This document shows, in pieces, positions 1-8,861 of a stretch of 64,000 nucleotides of DNA. Location: the NCBI GenBank assembly GCA_020252485.1, contig JADCCX010000002.1, forward strand, positions 293,407 to 357,406. Direction: 5' to 3'. The stretch comes from Methylocystis sp. GTDB taxonomy: Bacteria > Pseudomonadota > Alphaproteobacteria > Rhizobiales > Beijerinckiaceae. Both the position numbers and the translations under genes were made by a program. The notes beneath the pieces are model-generated. The model saw only the letters and a program-made list of their open reading frames with translations. It searched no databases and had not been told where the DNA came from. Every line of letters begins with the position of its first letter. Within the stretch, counting starts at the first letter, position 1.

Positions 1-254
1 GCATCAACGATCTTCGGCGCGCGCGACCAGACATAGGCTGCGGCCTCGGCACTGTCGCCCACCTCGGGGAAGGTCTTTCCCCGCCATGTCCGCGACATCC
101 GTTCACCGAGCCCGGCCGCGACGACATCCTCGCGGAGATCCTGCTTCAGTCCATCGGCAGCGTCGCGCATCCCAGACGTGACGGCGCGCTCGATATCCTT
201 CTCGGTTTCAGCAAGGGCTTTGCCGAGATCGGGACGCTGGATGCTGAAGCGCAC
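1..254 (-). CDS. Phage head-tail/minor tail protein, N-terminal part only
   Basis: The first 84 codons of a gene that runs off the left edge. The start is GTG at 252-254 (MRFSIQRPDLGKAL), three bases after the stop of the head-tail joining gene. The visible part is a mixed helical segment rich in charged residues with a conserved-looking 'MSRTWRGKTFP' stretch. Position after the capsid and joining genes and the opening sequence fit a tail-completion or minor tail protein of the gp10/gpZ kind, but the family is inferred mainly from context. Confidence 0.6.
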   Translation of the reverse strand, partial: MRFSIQRPDLGKALAETEKDIERAVTSGMRDAADGLKQDLREDVVAAGLGERMSRTWRGKTFPEVGDSAEAAAYVWSRAPKIVD

Positions 255-257
255 AGA

Positions 258-575
258 TCACACCTTCACGGCCTCGCAGGCCGACACAAGCCCAAGCGCA
301 TCGCCCATCGGTTCGCCGATGATCCGATAGGTCTCGGCACCGATCACGATCAGATCGCCCTCATTGATCGTTGCGGCCTGCGAGCGCCGGATATCGATGC
401 CGACGGTCGGCAATATGGCGCGGCTTTCGCCGAACTCCGCCATCCGGTCGGGCGACTTGCGGATGATGCGGACAGCGACGCCAACGCCGACGCCACCCGC
501 CTTCCACAGCGCGTCCTCGCCGATATTGGGATCGGCGAAGAGCGCATCGATGGCCGAAGCGAAAGCGTCGATCAC
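258..575 (-). CDS. Phage head-tail joining protein
   Basis: A 105-residue protein that begins with GTG at 573-575, overlapping the stop of the upstream decoration-protein gene (GTGA). Its length, the acidic N-terminal helix followed by short beta strands ('GDLIVIGAETYRIIGEP' near the C-terminus) and its place right after the capsid genes match small head-tail connector or neck proteins of lambda-like siphophages (gpFII/DUF-type attachment proteins). It would sit at the portal vertex and help dock the tail. Assignment rests on synteny and size more than on a diagnostic motif. Confidence 0.6.
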   Translation of the reverse strand: MIDAFASAIDALFADPNIGEDALWKAGGVGVGVAVRIIRKSPDRMAEFGESRAILPTVGIDIRRSQAATINEGDLIVIGAETYRIIGEPMGDALGLVSACEAVKV

Positions 576-922
576 GGATCGTTCGCCCGGAAGGAGGAAT
601 TGAGCCGAACGCGGCCGGTGGTGTTGCCCGCGCCGCCCGCGACTGCTGCCGCTGCGACGCCGATCAGCAGGTTGGCGGTCGCAACGGTCGTGCAGCGCCG
701 GTTGGTGTCGTCCCAGTAGACAAGCGCGCCGACCGTCCAGGCCTGCGAACCGATCTTGGTGAGTTCGAACACGCCGGTGAGGTCGAGCGCGACATCGGCG
801 GCGAGGGCCGCGTCATTGGTGGCAATGCCGAACAGTTGGCCAACCTTGGCGCCCTGGCCGGACGTGAGCGCATAGGGTGCGGGCACCACCACGGTGTTGC
901 CCGGCTGAATGAAGTTCCGCAT
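572..922 (-). CDS. Capsid decoration-like protein (DUF2190 type)
   Basis: A 116-residue beta-rich, Gly/Ala/Thr-rich protein. It opens with 'MRNFIQPGNTVVVPAP' and has 'WTVGALVYWDD' in the middle, the pattern of the DUF2190 family found directly after phage major capsid genes and thought to stabilise or decorate the head. AGGAG lies 9 bases before the ATG. It is 41 bases downstream of the protease-capsid gene and overlaps the next gene by GTGA, so the three genes are probably co-transcribed as one head module. Confidence 0.75.
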   Translation of the reverse strand: MRNFIQPGNTVVVPAPYALTSGQGAKVGQLFGIATNDAALAADVALDLTGVFELTKIGSQAWTVGALVYWDDTNRRCTTVATANLLIGVAAAAVAGGAGNTTGRVRLNSSFRANDP

Positions 923-963
923 GGGATGGATCTCCTTGAGTTCTGGTTAGGTGCGCGCCGCCA

Positions 964-3018
964 TCAGACGCCGGCGTTGAAGAACAGGCCGCGGAAGTCG
1001 ATCGCCTTCGCCGCAAAGTCGTGCCTGATCTTGAATTCGACGCCATCGACCTCGAACCCGACGCGCTGGTCGAGGAAGGGCTCGGACTGGCCTTCGAGGC
1101 GGCAATACTCGATCGTGTCGATGGTCGCGGGATCAGCCGCCAGCCACCAGCGCTGCGGACCCGCGGTGTTGAAGAGGCGCGGCTCCTCGATCACGTCAAA
1201 GGCGTTGGCGTAGGGGTTGACCTGCGACGCCTGCGCCGGTGTCGTCTGGGCGATGATCTTGCGCGCTTCGATGGCTCGCGTGCCCGGCGCCACCAGAATA
1301 TAGCGCGGGTAGTTGTTGATGATCTGATCGCCGGTGACGCCGGCCGGCGTCATCTCGCGCTGCTGCGTCATCAGTTCGATCGCCTGCGTGAGCGAGGCTT
1401 CGGTGATCGCCGCCGCCGTGCCCTGGTTCGTGCGGCCGGCCGCCGCCGAGAACAAGGCGACGCCATCCGCCAGGAGCGGGTTAGCGAGAATCTCGTTGTA
1501 GACGAGGCCGCTTTCGAGATCCGAGGCCTTCATGCCCGCCGTGCCGAGCGCCCGGTCGAAGGCGCGCAGGTCGTCATTGACGATCGCCTGCCGGGTGAGC
1601 GCGACGATGCGGCCGAAGGTGGCGAGGCGATAGGTTTCCCGGCTTTCCGCGATGGTGCCATAGCTGAACTCGGCGCCTTCCATCACCGGCAGAAGGCCGG
1701 GGAAGTTGCCGATCTGCGTCGGGAACAGCGGCTTGAAGTCGGTCGTGGTGATGCCGCGCGTCCAACGTTCGAAGGTGCGGGGCGCCGTCTGGTAGGCCTG
1801 CCGCAGACGCTTGCCCGCGACATTGGCAAGGATCAGCGGGAAGTCGCTCGTGCCATGCGGCCCGGCATTACGGAGCGCGAGCTGCACAACCTCGTTCGCG
1901 GTCATGCCGCGGGTGCGGACGCCGACTTGTTGCAGGGTCTCGCGGGCGATCTCGACCAGCGACATGCCGCGATATTCCCGGGCACGATCCGGCAGAGCAT
2001 TCGCCGATGGGGCGAGGCGATGGGCAATCGCTTCGGTGATGGCTTCGCGTCGGGTGACGGTTGCATCGAGCCCGCCTGCCGGGAAGGAGACGGCGGTGTG
2101 GCCGACGCCGCGCTCATCACGTTCGGCGAGCTTGTCGAGAATGACGCGGCGGGCTTCCTCGATGGCAACGCCGCGCGTGACGAGATCATCGGCAAGGGCA
2201 CGCTCGAGGCGGAAGCGATCGGCAAGGCCAAAGATCGCCGCAACACGCTCGCGCTCTTCCGCGCGAACCTGATCGGCATTCGGCCCAGCAGGAGCCGGAT
2301 CGGGCGGCGCGGGATTGGCGCGCTCGTTGGCGGCATGCGAGGGCGGCGCTTCCGGCGCGGCATCACGGGTCTGGACAGGTTCGTCCATGGCGGCAGTCTC
2401 CATTTTTCGGGTGTCGAAAGTGACAAGTTCAAAGGGAAAGGTCGGCGCCTCGTCCGCCGTGCGGACTTGCGCGCCGGGATCGGCGCCGACGGCCACGAAG
2501 GACAATTCGTGCGGCGTCCAGCGCTCGACGAACCAGCGTTCAGGTTCGCCGACACGTTCGGGCCTTTCGACGCGCACCTTGTCGATGCGGTAGCCGACCG
2601 AGATGTTGCGGACGATCCCGTCGGTGACGAGTGCGAACAGGCGATCGGCGGCTTCATCGACGCCGGGCTTCGGGAATCGCAAGGCGGCGCGGCCTTCGCC
2701 CTTGTCGATCCAGGCGCGTTCGACGACGCCGACAATCGCGCGCGTCGTCCATTGCGAATGGCTGTCCAGCACCGGCGCGCCGGCATCAAGACGTGAGAGA
2801 TCGACCGCATCGCGCGAGACCACGAGGATTTCCTCGTAATCGATCGCCGTATCAAAGCCGGTCCAGCGACGGCGGCGCACGGACGCTCCGGTGGTCCAGA
2901 CGACTTCGACGGTTCGGGTCTCGGCTTCGATGGAGGCGACCGGCGCAAGCCGGGTCTGCATCGGCAGCGCATTCGTCATAGGCGGCGCGCCGCGCGAAGG
3001 CGGTTGAGCAGGTCTCAT
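964..3018 (-). CDS. Prohead protease fused to major capsid protein
   Basis: A 684-residue polyprotein. Residues about 20-190 look like a Mu/ClpP-like prohead protease of the S78 superfamily: 'VLDSH' supplies the likely catalytic His and 'NISVGYRI' the likely nucleophile Ser. A Pro/Ala/Glu-rich linker with coiled-coil scaffold character follows (about 200-320), then an HK97-fold-like major capsid domain to the C-terminus ('FPLILANVAGKRLRQAYQ', 'GVEFKIRHDFAAK'). The protease would cut the scaffold linker from the capsid domain during head maturation. ATG at 3016-3018; a second possible start is Met14. It follows the portal gene by 17 bases. Confidence 0.88.
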   Translation of the reverse strand: MRPAQPPSRGAPPMTNALPMQTRLAPVASIEAETRTVEVVWTTGASVRRRRWTGFDTAIDYEEILVVSRDAVDLSRLDAGAPVLDSHSQWTTRAIVGVVERAWIDKGEGRAALRFPKPGVDEAADRLFALVTDGIVRNISVGYRIDKVRVERPERVGEPERWFVERWTPHELSFVAVGADPGAQVRTADEAPTFPFELVTFDTRKMETAAMDEPVQTRDAAPEAPPSHAANERANPAPPDPAPAGPNADQVRAEERERVAAIFGLADRFRLERALADDLVTRGVAIEEARRVILDKLAERDERGVGHTAVSFPAGGLDATVTRREAITEAIAHRLAPSANALPDRAREYRGMSLVEIARETLQQVGVRTRGMTANEVVQLALRNAGPHGTSDFPLILANVAGKRLRQAYQTAPRTFERWTRGITTTDFKPLFPTQIGNFPGLLPVMEGAEFSYGTIAESRETYRLATFGRIVALTRQAIVNDDLRAFDRALGTAGMKASDLESGLVYNEILANPLLADGVALFSAAAGRTNQGTAAAITEASLTQAIELMTQQREMTPAGVTGDQIINNYPRYILVAPGTRAIEARKIIAQTTPAQASQVNPYANAFDVIEEPRLFNTAGPQRWWLAADPATIDTIEYCRLEGQSEPFLDQRVGFEVDGVEFKIRHDFAAKAIDFRGLFFNAGV

Positions 3019-3035
3019 GGTGTCCTCGAAGTGGA

Positions 3036-4571
3036 TCAGTCGCCGGGCTTGGGCTTCGGCTTGCCCGGCGGCTCGTTGTCGGCAGCGTCGCTGGCCGGAT
3101 CGTTCGGATCGGGCTGCGCCGTGCCGGCCTTGGTCATCATGCGCGGATCGCTATCGAGCACGATCTTCAGCTGATCGAGCAGCGCGTTCATTTCCGCGAT
3201 TTCGCCCAGTTGCGAGGCCGGATCGTAACCCTGCCGGGCGATGGCCTGTGCGAGGGTCATGGTGCCCGAGCGCAGCATCAGAAGATCGGCCTGCGCGTCC
3301 TTCAGGGGATCGACGGCATCGAAGCGCGGCGGTTGCCATTCGACTTTGACCACCGGGTTCGGGATCAGGCCGGCGACCCAAGCCGCCTCGGTGAACCAGC
3401 GCCAGACCGGTTCACAAAAGCCCGGGATCACCAATTGCCATTGCAGGGCATCGACCATGCGCCGGAATTCGACGAGACCGCCGCGCAGGCTCGAATAGTT
3501 GACCTGAGACAGATCGCCGGTGAGCAGCTCGTAAGGCACGCGGTATCCGGCGGCGATGATGTGCAGCTGCGCCCGAAGCCATTCCGAAACGCCAGCCGTT
3601 GAGGCGGGCTGGTTGAACTTAATGTCCTTGCCGCCGCGCGCATAGGCGATCAGTCCGGGTTCGAATTGTTCAATGGTCTTGCCCTCGGCATCGACAACGG
3701 TCGGCGCCACGCCCTGATCGGCCTCATCCGCCCCGAGCACCACGCCAACGAGGCAGGCTTCAGTTTTCTTGCGGACAAGCTCCGCGTTGGTCCAATCATC
3801 GAGATCGCGCATCGCCCGCATGGCCGGCGCGCCCCAGGGCACGCCCCGGCTCTGCACACGCTGGCGCTCGAAGAGATGGGCGACGCCATCTGCGGGCACG
3901 CGCGCCGAGGTGAGGCTCCGCGACAGCGGTACGCTGGTGTCGCCGGGATGATCGGGAAACAGCCAATAGGCGCGGCGTCGGCCGATGGCGTCATATTCGA
4001 TGCCGCGCACGATCCGCCCGCCGTCGGGAAGCGCAGCGATCTTGGTGTCGTCGAGATGATCGGCTTCGAGCAGTTGAAGCTGCAAGGGCACGGGGAGCTT
4101 GTCTTCGGTGCGGCGGATAAGACGGCGAAGGAACACGTCGCCGCCTTCGATCATCTCGCGCACGGCAAGCGTGGTGAGCCCGTGGAAATCGGCGAGGCCA
4201 TCAGCATCTGATCTTGCCGCCCAGGACTCCCAGAGTTCATTGATCCTGTTGTCGAGTGCATCCGTTCCGGTTGCCGCGCGCGGCCTGATCCCGGCGCCGA
4301 CGAGGTTGTTCACCAGCACCGCCACGGCTTTCGCCGCGTGCGGATTGTTGCGCGTCAGATCCCGCATGCGGTCGCGAAGCCGCGACGCGCCAGATGCGAT
4401 CTCGCCGTCAGCTGAACTTGACGACGACCGCCAGCCATCGGTGCGCCGCCCGACCGCTGCGCCGTCATAGGCGCGCGAGAGCTTTTCGAACGCATGGCGT
4501 TCCAGAAGGCGCTTGCGGGCGGCGCCAGGCGCTACGCTTGCGATGGCGCGGTCGATCCAGTTCGCGGCCAT
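3036..4571 (-). CDS. Phage portal protein (lambda family)
   Basis: A 511-residue protein with the usual length and features of lambda-family portals: 'LTRNNPHAAKAVAVLVNNLVGAGIRP' style N-terminal region, then the central 'EADHLDD' and 'RRAYWLFPDHPGD' segments, and a C-terminal Pro/Asp/Lys-rich tail. It forms the dodecameric ring at one capsid vertex through which DNA is packaged and to which the terminase and tail dock. The start codon overlaps the stop of the gpW-like gene (ATGA), and the capsid gene follows closely. Confidence 0.92.
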   Translation of the reverse strand: MAANWIDRAIASVAPGAARKRLLERHAFEKLSRAYDGAAVGRRTDGWRSSSSSADGEIASGASRLRDRMRDLTRNNPHAAKAVAVLVNNLVGAGIRPRAATGTDALDNRINELWESWAARSDADGLADFHGLTTLAVREMIEGGDVFLRRLIRRTEDKLPVPLQLQLLEADHLDDTKIAALPDGGRIVRGIEYDAIGRRRAYWLFPDHPGDTSVPLSRSLTSARVPADGVAHLFERQRVQSRGVPWGAPAMRAMRDLDDWTNAELVRKKTEACLVGVVLGADEADQGVAPTVVDAEGKTIEQFEPGLIAYARGGKDIKFNQPASTAGVSEWLRAQLHIIAAGYRVPYELLTGDLSQVNYSSLRGGLVEFRRMVDALQWQLVIPGFCEPVWRWFTEAAWVAGLIPNPVVKVEWQPPRFDAVDPLKDAQADLLMLRSGTMTLAQAIARQGYDPASQLGEIAEMNALLDQLKIVLDSDPRMMTKAGTAQPDPNDPASDAADNEPPGKPKPKPGD

Positions 4572-4780
4572 CAGCGATCACCGCGGCAGAAGCTGGCGAA
4601 TCCGGCGATCGGGCGCGGATTGCCGGACGTGCTGGCAATCTCGGTCTCGATGGTACGAATGCGCTTCAGGAGATCGTCCGCCGAGCCATATTCGACGGTC
4701 TTGCCGTCATAGGTGACGCGCAACGTTCCGCCCGCGAAGGCGCGCTTCAGCGCATCGAGTTCGGTCTGCGTCCAGGGCAT
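4571..4780 (-). CDS. gpW-like head-tail joining protein
   Basis: A 69-residue protein starting 'MPWTQTELDALKRAFAGG'. The pattern of an N-terminal helix, a two-strand hairpin with 'RVTYDGKTVEYGS', and a C-terminal helix ('LLKRIRTIETEI') is that of lambda gpW, which binds inside the portal channel after packaging and readies the head for the tail. Its place between the large terminase and portal genes matches lambda and many alphaproteobacterial prophages. The gene lies 18 bases after the terminase stop and overlaps the portal start. Confidence 0.85.
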   Translation of the reverse strand: MPWTQTELDALKRAFAGGTLRVTYDGKTVEYGSADDLLKRIRTIETEIASTSGNPRPIAGFASFCRGDR

Positions 4781-4798
4781 CGGAAATCCCGCGAAAAG

Positions 4799-6802
4799 TT
4801 AGAACCACTTGTCGCGCCGCCCGAGCCAATCGGAGCGGCGCACGGGCGCGGTCTTGGGCGAAAGACCGCGCTGATCGACGGGCCGCGCTTCATCTTCTGC
4901 CGCGACCCGAAGCTCTTCTTCGAGCGCCTCGAACTTGGCGTCGTCGAACCGATCGATCCCAAGCAACCACGCGGCGGCGCGGGCATAGACCCGGCAATCC
5001 AGCGCCTCGTTGCGCTCGCGCATCTGCCGCCATTCGAGTTTGGAGAAGCCGCGCCGGTCACGAACCGTCACCAACTGTTCGGCGACAAGCTGCTTCACCC
5101 ATTCGGCGGTGACGCTTTTCGGCAGGTGCACGAAGCCGTCCGGAAAGGGCATGTCTGCGGCGAGTTCTTCATCGGTCGGGCGGTCAAGCCGCAGGAAGCG
5201 ATAGGTCTCCGATTTGAAAACGGCGACCGAGACCTTCCAGAGCTTCACGCCCCGCCGGATCGTGCGGCCATGCTCGTTGACATCGACATAGGTCGGGCCA
5301 TCGACCGGGGTTGATCGGTCGAAGCCATCGACACCCTTGATCGCAAGCGCCTGGCCGACGCCGACGCGCCGCACCCAGCTATAGACGGCGGCGGTGTTGC
5401 GCCCGTCGCCCGAGTCGATCGCAAGCCGCGCGATCCGCATCCTTGCGCCGTTCTCATGGCGCCAGGTCTGGCCAAGCAACGCGGTCAGCTTTCCCCAGAC
5501 CTCTTCGCGGGACGTGTCGCCTTCGAGGACAATGTGTTCGACGAGCGCGCTGGTGAGCCTTCGGCCCCACGCCCAGATATCGACTTCGATCCGGTCGTGC
5601 TGAACGTCGGCGCCTGCCGTGAGGATCAGGCCGCATCCCGGCACTAGCGGCGCGAAATCTTCCCGCCGCTCGTAGAGGCGCTGCCAATCCGGCGCTTCGC
5701 CGCGCTCCTGCCACGTCTCGCCGAGCAGCGTGTTCTTTGCGGCCTTTAGCGCCGCATCATCGCCTTGGGCGGCTTCCCATTCGCGGGCGATGTCGGCCCA
5801 GCCAAGCCAGCCCACCGGTGAATAGAGCCCTGAGATATGGAAGCCCACGCAATGCGGATCGGCCGGCGTCGCCGTAGCGCGCCATTCGCCAGCCGATAGC
5901 ATCGCCGTTTTGTGGTGTTCCGCGATCGGCCGATCGCATCCCTCGCAATGATAGGCGGCGGTCGTGGACTCGCCGCTGGTCCACTTCAGACGCTCGAACT
6001 TGAGCCACTGCACGAGACCGCAATGCGGGCACGGCACAAAGAATCGGCGCTGATCGCTTGCTTCGAATTCGCGCTCGATCCGGGACAGGCCCTTGATCGT
6101 CGGCGTCGAAACCAGAAACACCTTGGCGCGGTGGCCAAAGGTGCGCGTGCGGGCGATGGCAAGGGCGACTGGATCGCCTTCGCCATCCACATCGCCCTCA
6201 TAGGCGTCCACCTCGTCGAGGAAGACATACCGCGCAGGCATCGACCGCAGACCGACGGCGGAATTGGCGCCGGTCAGCACGAGCTGCCCGCCTGCGAATT
6301 TCTTGGCGAGCACCGTGTTGCCACTATCGCGCGAGCGCGACGGCAGGATCAGCGCCCGCAATTCAGGGCTTTCGTCGATCAGCGGCTCGATGCGCTGTTG
6401 TGACAGGCGTTTGGCGAGATCGGTCGTTGGCTGAACGCCGAGGAACGGACCCGGGGCCTGATGGATGCAGTAGCCGATCCAGTTGTTACCGGCTTCGGTC
6501 GCGCCAACCTGCGCCGCTTTCATGAACACGATCCGCCGGGCCGAACTGCCAGGCGAGAGCGCATCCATGACGCCGCGCATATAGGGCGTCCGGTCGGTTC
6601 GATAGCGGCCCGCCTCGGACGAGGCGCGCGAGGACAGAAAGCGATAGCGATCCGCCCAGGCCGAAACCGTCAGAGCCGGATCGGGCGCAAGGCCTCGACT
6701 CCAGGCGGTGATGATCTCCGCGCGCCCGTCGAAGCCCTCATCGAAGCGTGTGCTGGAGTTCTGGGCCGATTTCGCTGAGTTCTGCGAGATGGCGTCGGAC
6801 AT
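4799..6802 (-). CDS. Terminase large subunit (GpA family)
   Basis: A 667-residue DNA-packaging motor. The ATPase domain has a Walker-A-like 'QVGATEAGNN' near residue 100 and Walker B 'VFLDEVDAYEGD' at about 193-204; the treble-cysteine pattern 'CPHCGLVQ...CEGCDRP' at about 255-290 is the zinc-binding insertion of GpA-type enzymes; the C-terminal half has the RNase-H-like nuclease acidic cluster ('LAIDSGDGRN'). It cuts concatemeric phage DNA and pumps it into the prohead. Its start lies 65 bases inside the end of the small-terminase gene, so the two are translationally coupled. Confidence 0.95.
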   Translation of the reverse strand: MSDAISQNSAKSAQNSSTRFDEGFDGRAEIITAWSRGLAPDPALTVSAWADRYRFLSSRASSEAGRYRTDRTPYMRGVMDALSPGSSARRIVFMKAAQVGATEAGNNWIGYCIHQAPGPFLGVQPTTDLAKRLSQQRIEPLIDESPELRALILPSRSRDSGNTVLAKKFAGGQLVLTGANSAVGLRSMPARYVFLDEVDAYEGDVDGEGDPVALAIARTRTFGHRAKVFLVSTPTIKGLSRIEREFEASDQRRFFVPCPHCGLVQWLKFERLKWTSGESTTAAYHCEGCDRPIAEHHKTAMLSAGEWRATATPADPHCVGFHISGLYSPVGWLGWADIAREWEAAQGDDAALKAAKNTLLGETWQERGEAPDWQRLYERREDFAPLVPGCGLILTAGADVQHDRIEVDIWAWGRRLTSALVEHIVLEGDTSREEVWGKLTALLGQTWRHENGARMRIARLAIDSGDGRNTAAVYSWVRRVGVGQALAIKGVDGFDRSTPVDGPTYVDVNEHGRTIRRGVKLWKVSVAVFKSETYRFLRLDRPTDEELAADMPFPDGFVHLPKSVTAEWVKQLVAEQLVTVRDRRGFSKLEWRQMRERNEALDCRVYARAAAWLLGIDRFDDAKFEALEEELRVAAEDEARPVDQRGLSPKTAPVRRSDWLGRRDKWF

Positions 6803-7322
6803 GGGCTTCGAGAACCTGCTCGCAGCGGTGAGGATCGATTTGCAGTTCGGCGGCGATCAGGGCGGCGGCGCGCGCCGGCCATTGCACCCAGGCGTCGCGT
6901 TCGCGCCTGGCGAGCGCAAAGACCGTTGAGACCGCGCGTGAGCGATCAACGAGATCGCCCTTGAGCTTGCCAAGGCGGATGCGGCGCTCCTGCGCCTTGA
7001 TCACCTCATTGGCGGTGCGCGCCTGGACGAAGGTCATGTTGCCGGCGGCGGGCGCGGGCTCGCCGCTTTCGCGCAAGGTTTCACGGACGGCTTCGACGGC
7101 CGCCAACGGCACCGGACGCGGCGTGCCGCGCGGTGGCGGCGGCGATTTCGCTATGGGGCGAACCTGCGCGGGATCGGAGCTCGATCCCCAGGCGCGATCC
7201 GCCCTCTCGGGATCGATCGTGCCGTCGTCCTCAACAGTGATCCGGCCCGAGGCGATGGCCTTTCGAACCGCCATGTCGGAGACGCCGCGATGGCGCGCAT
7301 AGGCCCTCCGCGACAGACCCAT
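6738..7322 (-). CDS. Terminase small subunit / packaging DNA-binding protein
   Basis: A 194-residue protein beginning with a helix-turn-helix-like segment ('SRRAYARHRGVSDMAVRKAI'), a Pro-rich linker and a helical C-terminal half with 'LGKLKGDLVDRSRAV'. This layout matches Nu1/elements-of-DNA-packaging proteins that recognise the phage pac/cos site and recruit the large subunit. ATG at 7320-7322 is preferred over an in-frame TTG at 7337 because GGGAG lies 9 bases before it. The 65-base overlap with the large terminase gene supports the role. Confidence 0.82.
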   Translation of the reverse strand: MGLSRRAYARHRGVSDMAVRKAIASGRITVEDDGTIDPERADRAWGSSSDPAQVRPIAKSPPPPRGTPRPVPLAAVEAVRETLRESGEPAPAAGNMTFVQARTANEVIKAQERRIRLGKLKGDLVDRSRAVSTVFALARRERDAWVQWPARAAALIAAELQIDPHRCEQVLEAHVRRHLAELSEIGPELQHTLR

Positions 7323-7430
7323 GGACTGCGCTCCCAATCGAAAATAATGAGCGATTAGAGCGACTTAGGAGTTGCTCCGATTTGTGTGTCGAGGCTGTCT
7401 GCGACCCGTCCTAACCCACGGAGATCGCTC
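7323..7430. promoter_or_regulatory. Divergent control region between packaging and plus-strand genes
   Basis: This gap separates the late minus-strand packaging genes from two plus-strand genes, so it should hold two outward promoters. It contains an imperfect inverted repeat at 7358-7377 (GAGCGACT / AGTTGCTC around TAGG, one mismatch) and a partial direct repeat 'gagcgatta/gagcgactta' at 7350-7367. These are possible operator sites for a phage regulator; no confident -35/-10 pair was found. Confidence 0.4.
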
Positions 7431-7679
7431 ATGAAACGCCGCAAAGTTCATCCCGCCGACGCCGCCAACGATGCCGTTCTCGCCAACGCCGTTCGCTACG
7501 ACGTTGCCCTATTCCTCGGAACCGGACGCTACGCCCGGGCAAGCGCGCCGACCCTTGAAGATGCGCGGATCGAGGCGATGCGCCTCGTCGCCGAGAACCC
7601 GACCCCGTTCGGCAAGCGCCTGCCGCTGATCTACGGCGTCACCGCCGAAGGCCGCTCGGCGCTTGTCACCTCGAACTGA
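7431..7679 (+). CDS. Hypothetical phage protein, 82 aa
   Basis: Starts at ATG 7431 with CGGAGA seven to twelve bases upstream; the longer in-frame reading from 7386 has no ribosome-binding site and is not used. The protein opens with a basic segment (MKRRKVHPADAANDAVLANAV) and continues with one alpha/beta stretch ending 'YGVTAEGRSALVTSN'. No family is recognised. It lies on the opposite strand from the surrounding phage genes, 24 bases upstream of a second small gene, so the pair is probably one independently expressed two-gene unit (moron-like). Confidence 0.62.
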   Translation: MKRRKVHPADAANDAVLANAVRYDVALFLGTGRYARASAPTLEDARIEAMRLVAENPTPFGKRLPLIYGVTAEGRSALVTSN

Positions 7680-7703
7680 ACCCCAAACCGAAGGAGCACG
7701 GCC

Positions 7704-8156
7704 ATGACCACGGAAGCCACGACCTACGACAAGAAGTTCAACGCCCAGCGCGGTGCGCAGCGCACCGGGTTGAAGCCCGGCGAGTTTGAAGTGTTCAAGA
7801 CGCCCGAAGGCCGGTTCGGCTGGCGTGCAATTGCCTCCGCCAGCGACGACCAAGCGCCGATCCAGATCACGGAGCCCGAGCAGGCAACGTCGCCGCCCAG
7901 CTCAAAGACCGGCAAGCGCAAGGCGATCATCGAGCAGGCCCAATCGGGCGCGCTTCCGGCAGCGCCGGACTTCTCGAAGCCAACACATGCGCGGTTTCGG
8001 GCGAAGCTCGCCAAGCTGGTAGCGCTTGCCGAGGCGGGCGATGTCGAAGGCCTCAAGGCCATCGAGATCAACCCGGTTTCAACGAGCCCGAAGGCCATGG
8101 CGCGCTATCGCGATCTGGCGATCATCGCCATTGAGGCGCGCCGCATGGCGGCATGA
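7704..8156 (+). CDS. Hypothetical phage protein, 150 aa
   Basis: ATG at 7704 has a good AAGGAG nine bases upstream. The N-terminal 50 residues read like a small folded unit ('GLKPGEFEVFKTPEGRFGWRAI'); a Ser/Pro/Lys linker follows; the C-terminal 70 residues are helical with 'KPTHARFRAKLAKLVALAEAGDVEGLKAIEI', a pattern seen in short proteins of alphaproteobacterial mobile elements. Function unknown. Its stop codon directly abuts the stop codon of the convergent PLP-enzyme-like gene with no base between them, so a shared or absent terminator is implied. Confidence 0.65.
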   Translation: MTTEATTYDKKFNAQRGAQRTGLKPGEFEVFKTPEGRFGWRAIASASDDQAPIQITEPEQATSPPSSKTGKRKAIIEQAQSGALPAAPDFSKPTHARFRAKLAKLVALAEAGDVEGLKAIEINPVSTSPKAMARYRDLAIIAIEARRMAA

Positions 8157-8861
8157 TCAGGGCCGGGCAGGCCCAGCGACATTCCAGAACACGACGCGGC
8201 CCGGACCCTTCCGGGCCGTCATCGTCTCCCAAGCCTTCGCGTCGTAGTGCGGATCGGACGGAAACGGCGATTTCGCTTTCGCGACATCGGAGAATGGGCG
8301 CGGATAGACGTGGATCGTGGCGTTCGCCACGTCCTGCGGCTCGAGTTCGCGTCCGACCTGAACGACATGACGGCGGGCACAAGGCCACGCCTGCGCCAGC
8401 GCCCGGGCCAGTACGCCGGAGCCAGCCGCACACCAGACTTCATCGGGATCAAGTCCGGTCGCGAGTGCGGCATCTGCAAGGCGCATGATGGCTTCGAGCA
8501 AATCGACGCCGAATGGTACAAGCCGAGCGCCGCTCGTTTTCGCATAGTCCTTTGCGCGGACTTGCACGACCGATAGATAGCCAGGCCGAATCGGCACCAC
8601 CTTCGCGCCAAGCCTTGCCGCTTCCAGCGTTCGCGGATGGAGCTTCGCCCGGGCTGCAACAAAGATCGTCGCGCGCTTGCCGAGATCCTTCGCGACGCTT
8701 GCGAGCGCGGTTTGCGCGCCGCCTTCGGCCGGGCTCGCGTAGACGGCTTCATCGACGCCTTCGAACAGCACCGGCATGAACCGCGCCTTTGTGCCGCCCG
8801 GAAAGAGATCATCGCGGACGACCCAGACGCCATAATGCTCGCGAACGATCGGCGCAATCAT
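8157..8861 (-). CDS. Fold-type II PLP-enzyme-like protein (ACC deaminase/D-cysteine desulfhydrase-like), phage-encoded
   Basis: A 234-residue protein whose N-terminus 'VVRDDLFPGGTKAR' matches the cofactor-lysine segment of ACC deaminase/D-cysteine desulfhydrase enzymes ('RDDL..GGNK.RK'), giving Lys25 as the probable Schiff-base lysine. 'AAGSGVLARALAQAWP' near residue 145 resembles the phosphate-binding Gly loop. It is about 100 residues shorter than the usual enzymes, so either a minimal version or a repurposed fold. The gene overlaps the DNA methyltransferase gene by ATGA and is third in a ParB-methyltransferase-PLP set, which suggests a role linked to DNA modification rather than amino-acid catabolism; that link is inference. 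Confidence 0.62.
   Translation of the reverse strand: MIAPIVREHYGVWVVRDDLFPGGTKARFMPVLFEGVDEAVYASPAEGGAQTALASVAKDLGKRATIFVAARAKLHPRTLEAARLGAKVVPIRPGYLSVVQVRAKDYAKTSGARLVPFGVDLLEAIMRLADAALATGLDPDEVWCAAGSGVLARALAQAWPCARRHVVQVGRELEPQDVANATIHVYPRPFSDVAKAKSPFPSDPHYDAKAWETMTARKGPGRVVFWNVAGPARP

Noticed and set aside
1021..2796. 591-codon open frame on the plus strand opposite the protease-capsid gene
   Set aside because: It is an antisense shadow of a GC-rich gene with third-position bias; no start signal and no recognisable protein features.
8157..8861. Genuine ACC deaminase for plant interaction
   Set aside because: The protein is about 100 residues too short and lies in a phage operon between a methyltransferase and packaging genes; only the fold resemblance is kept.
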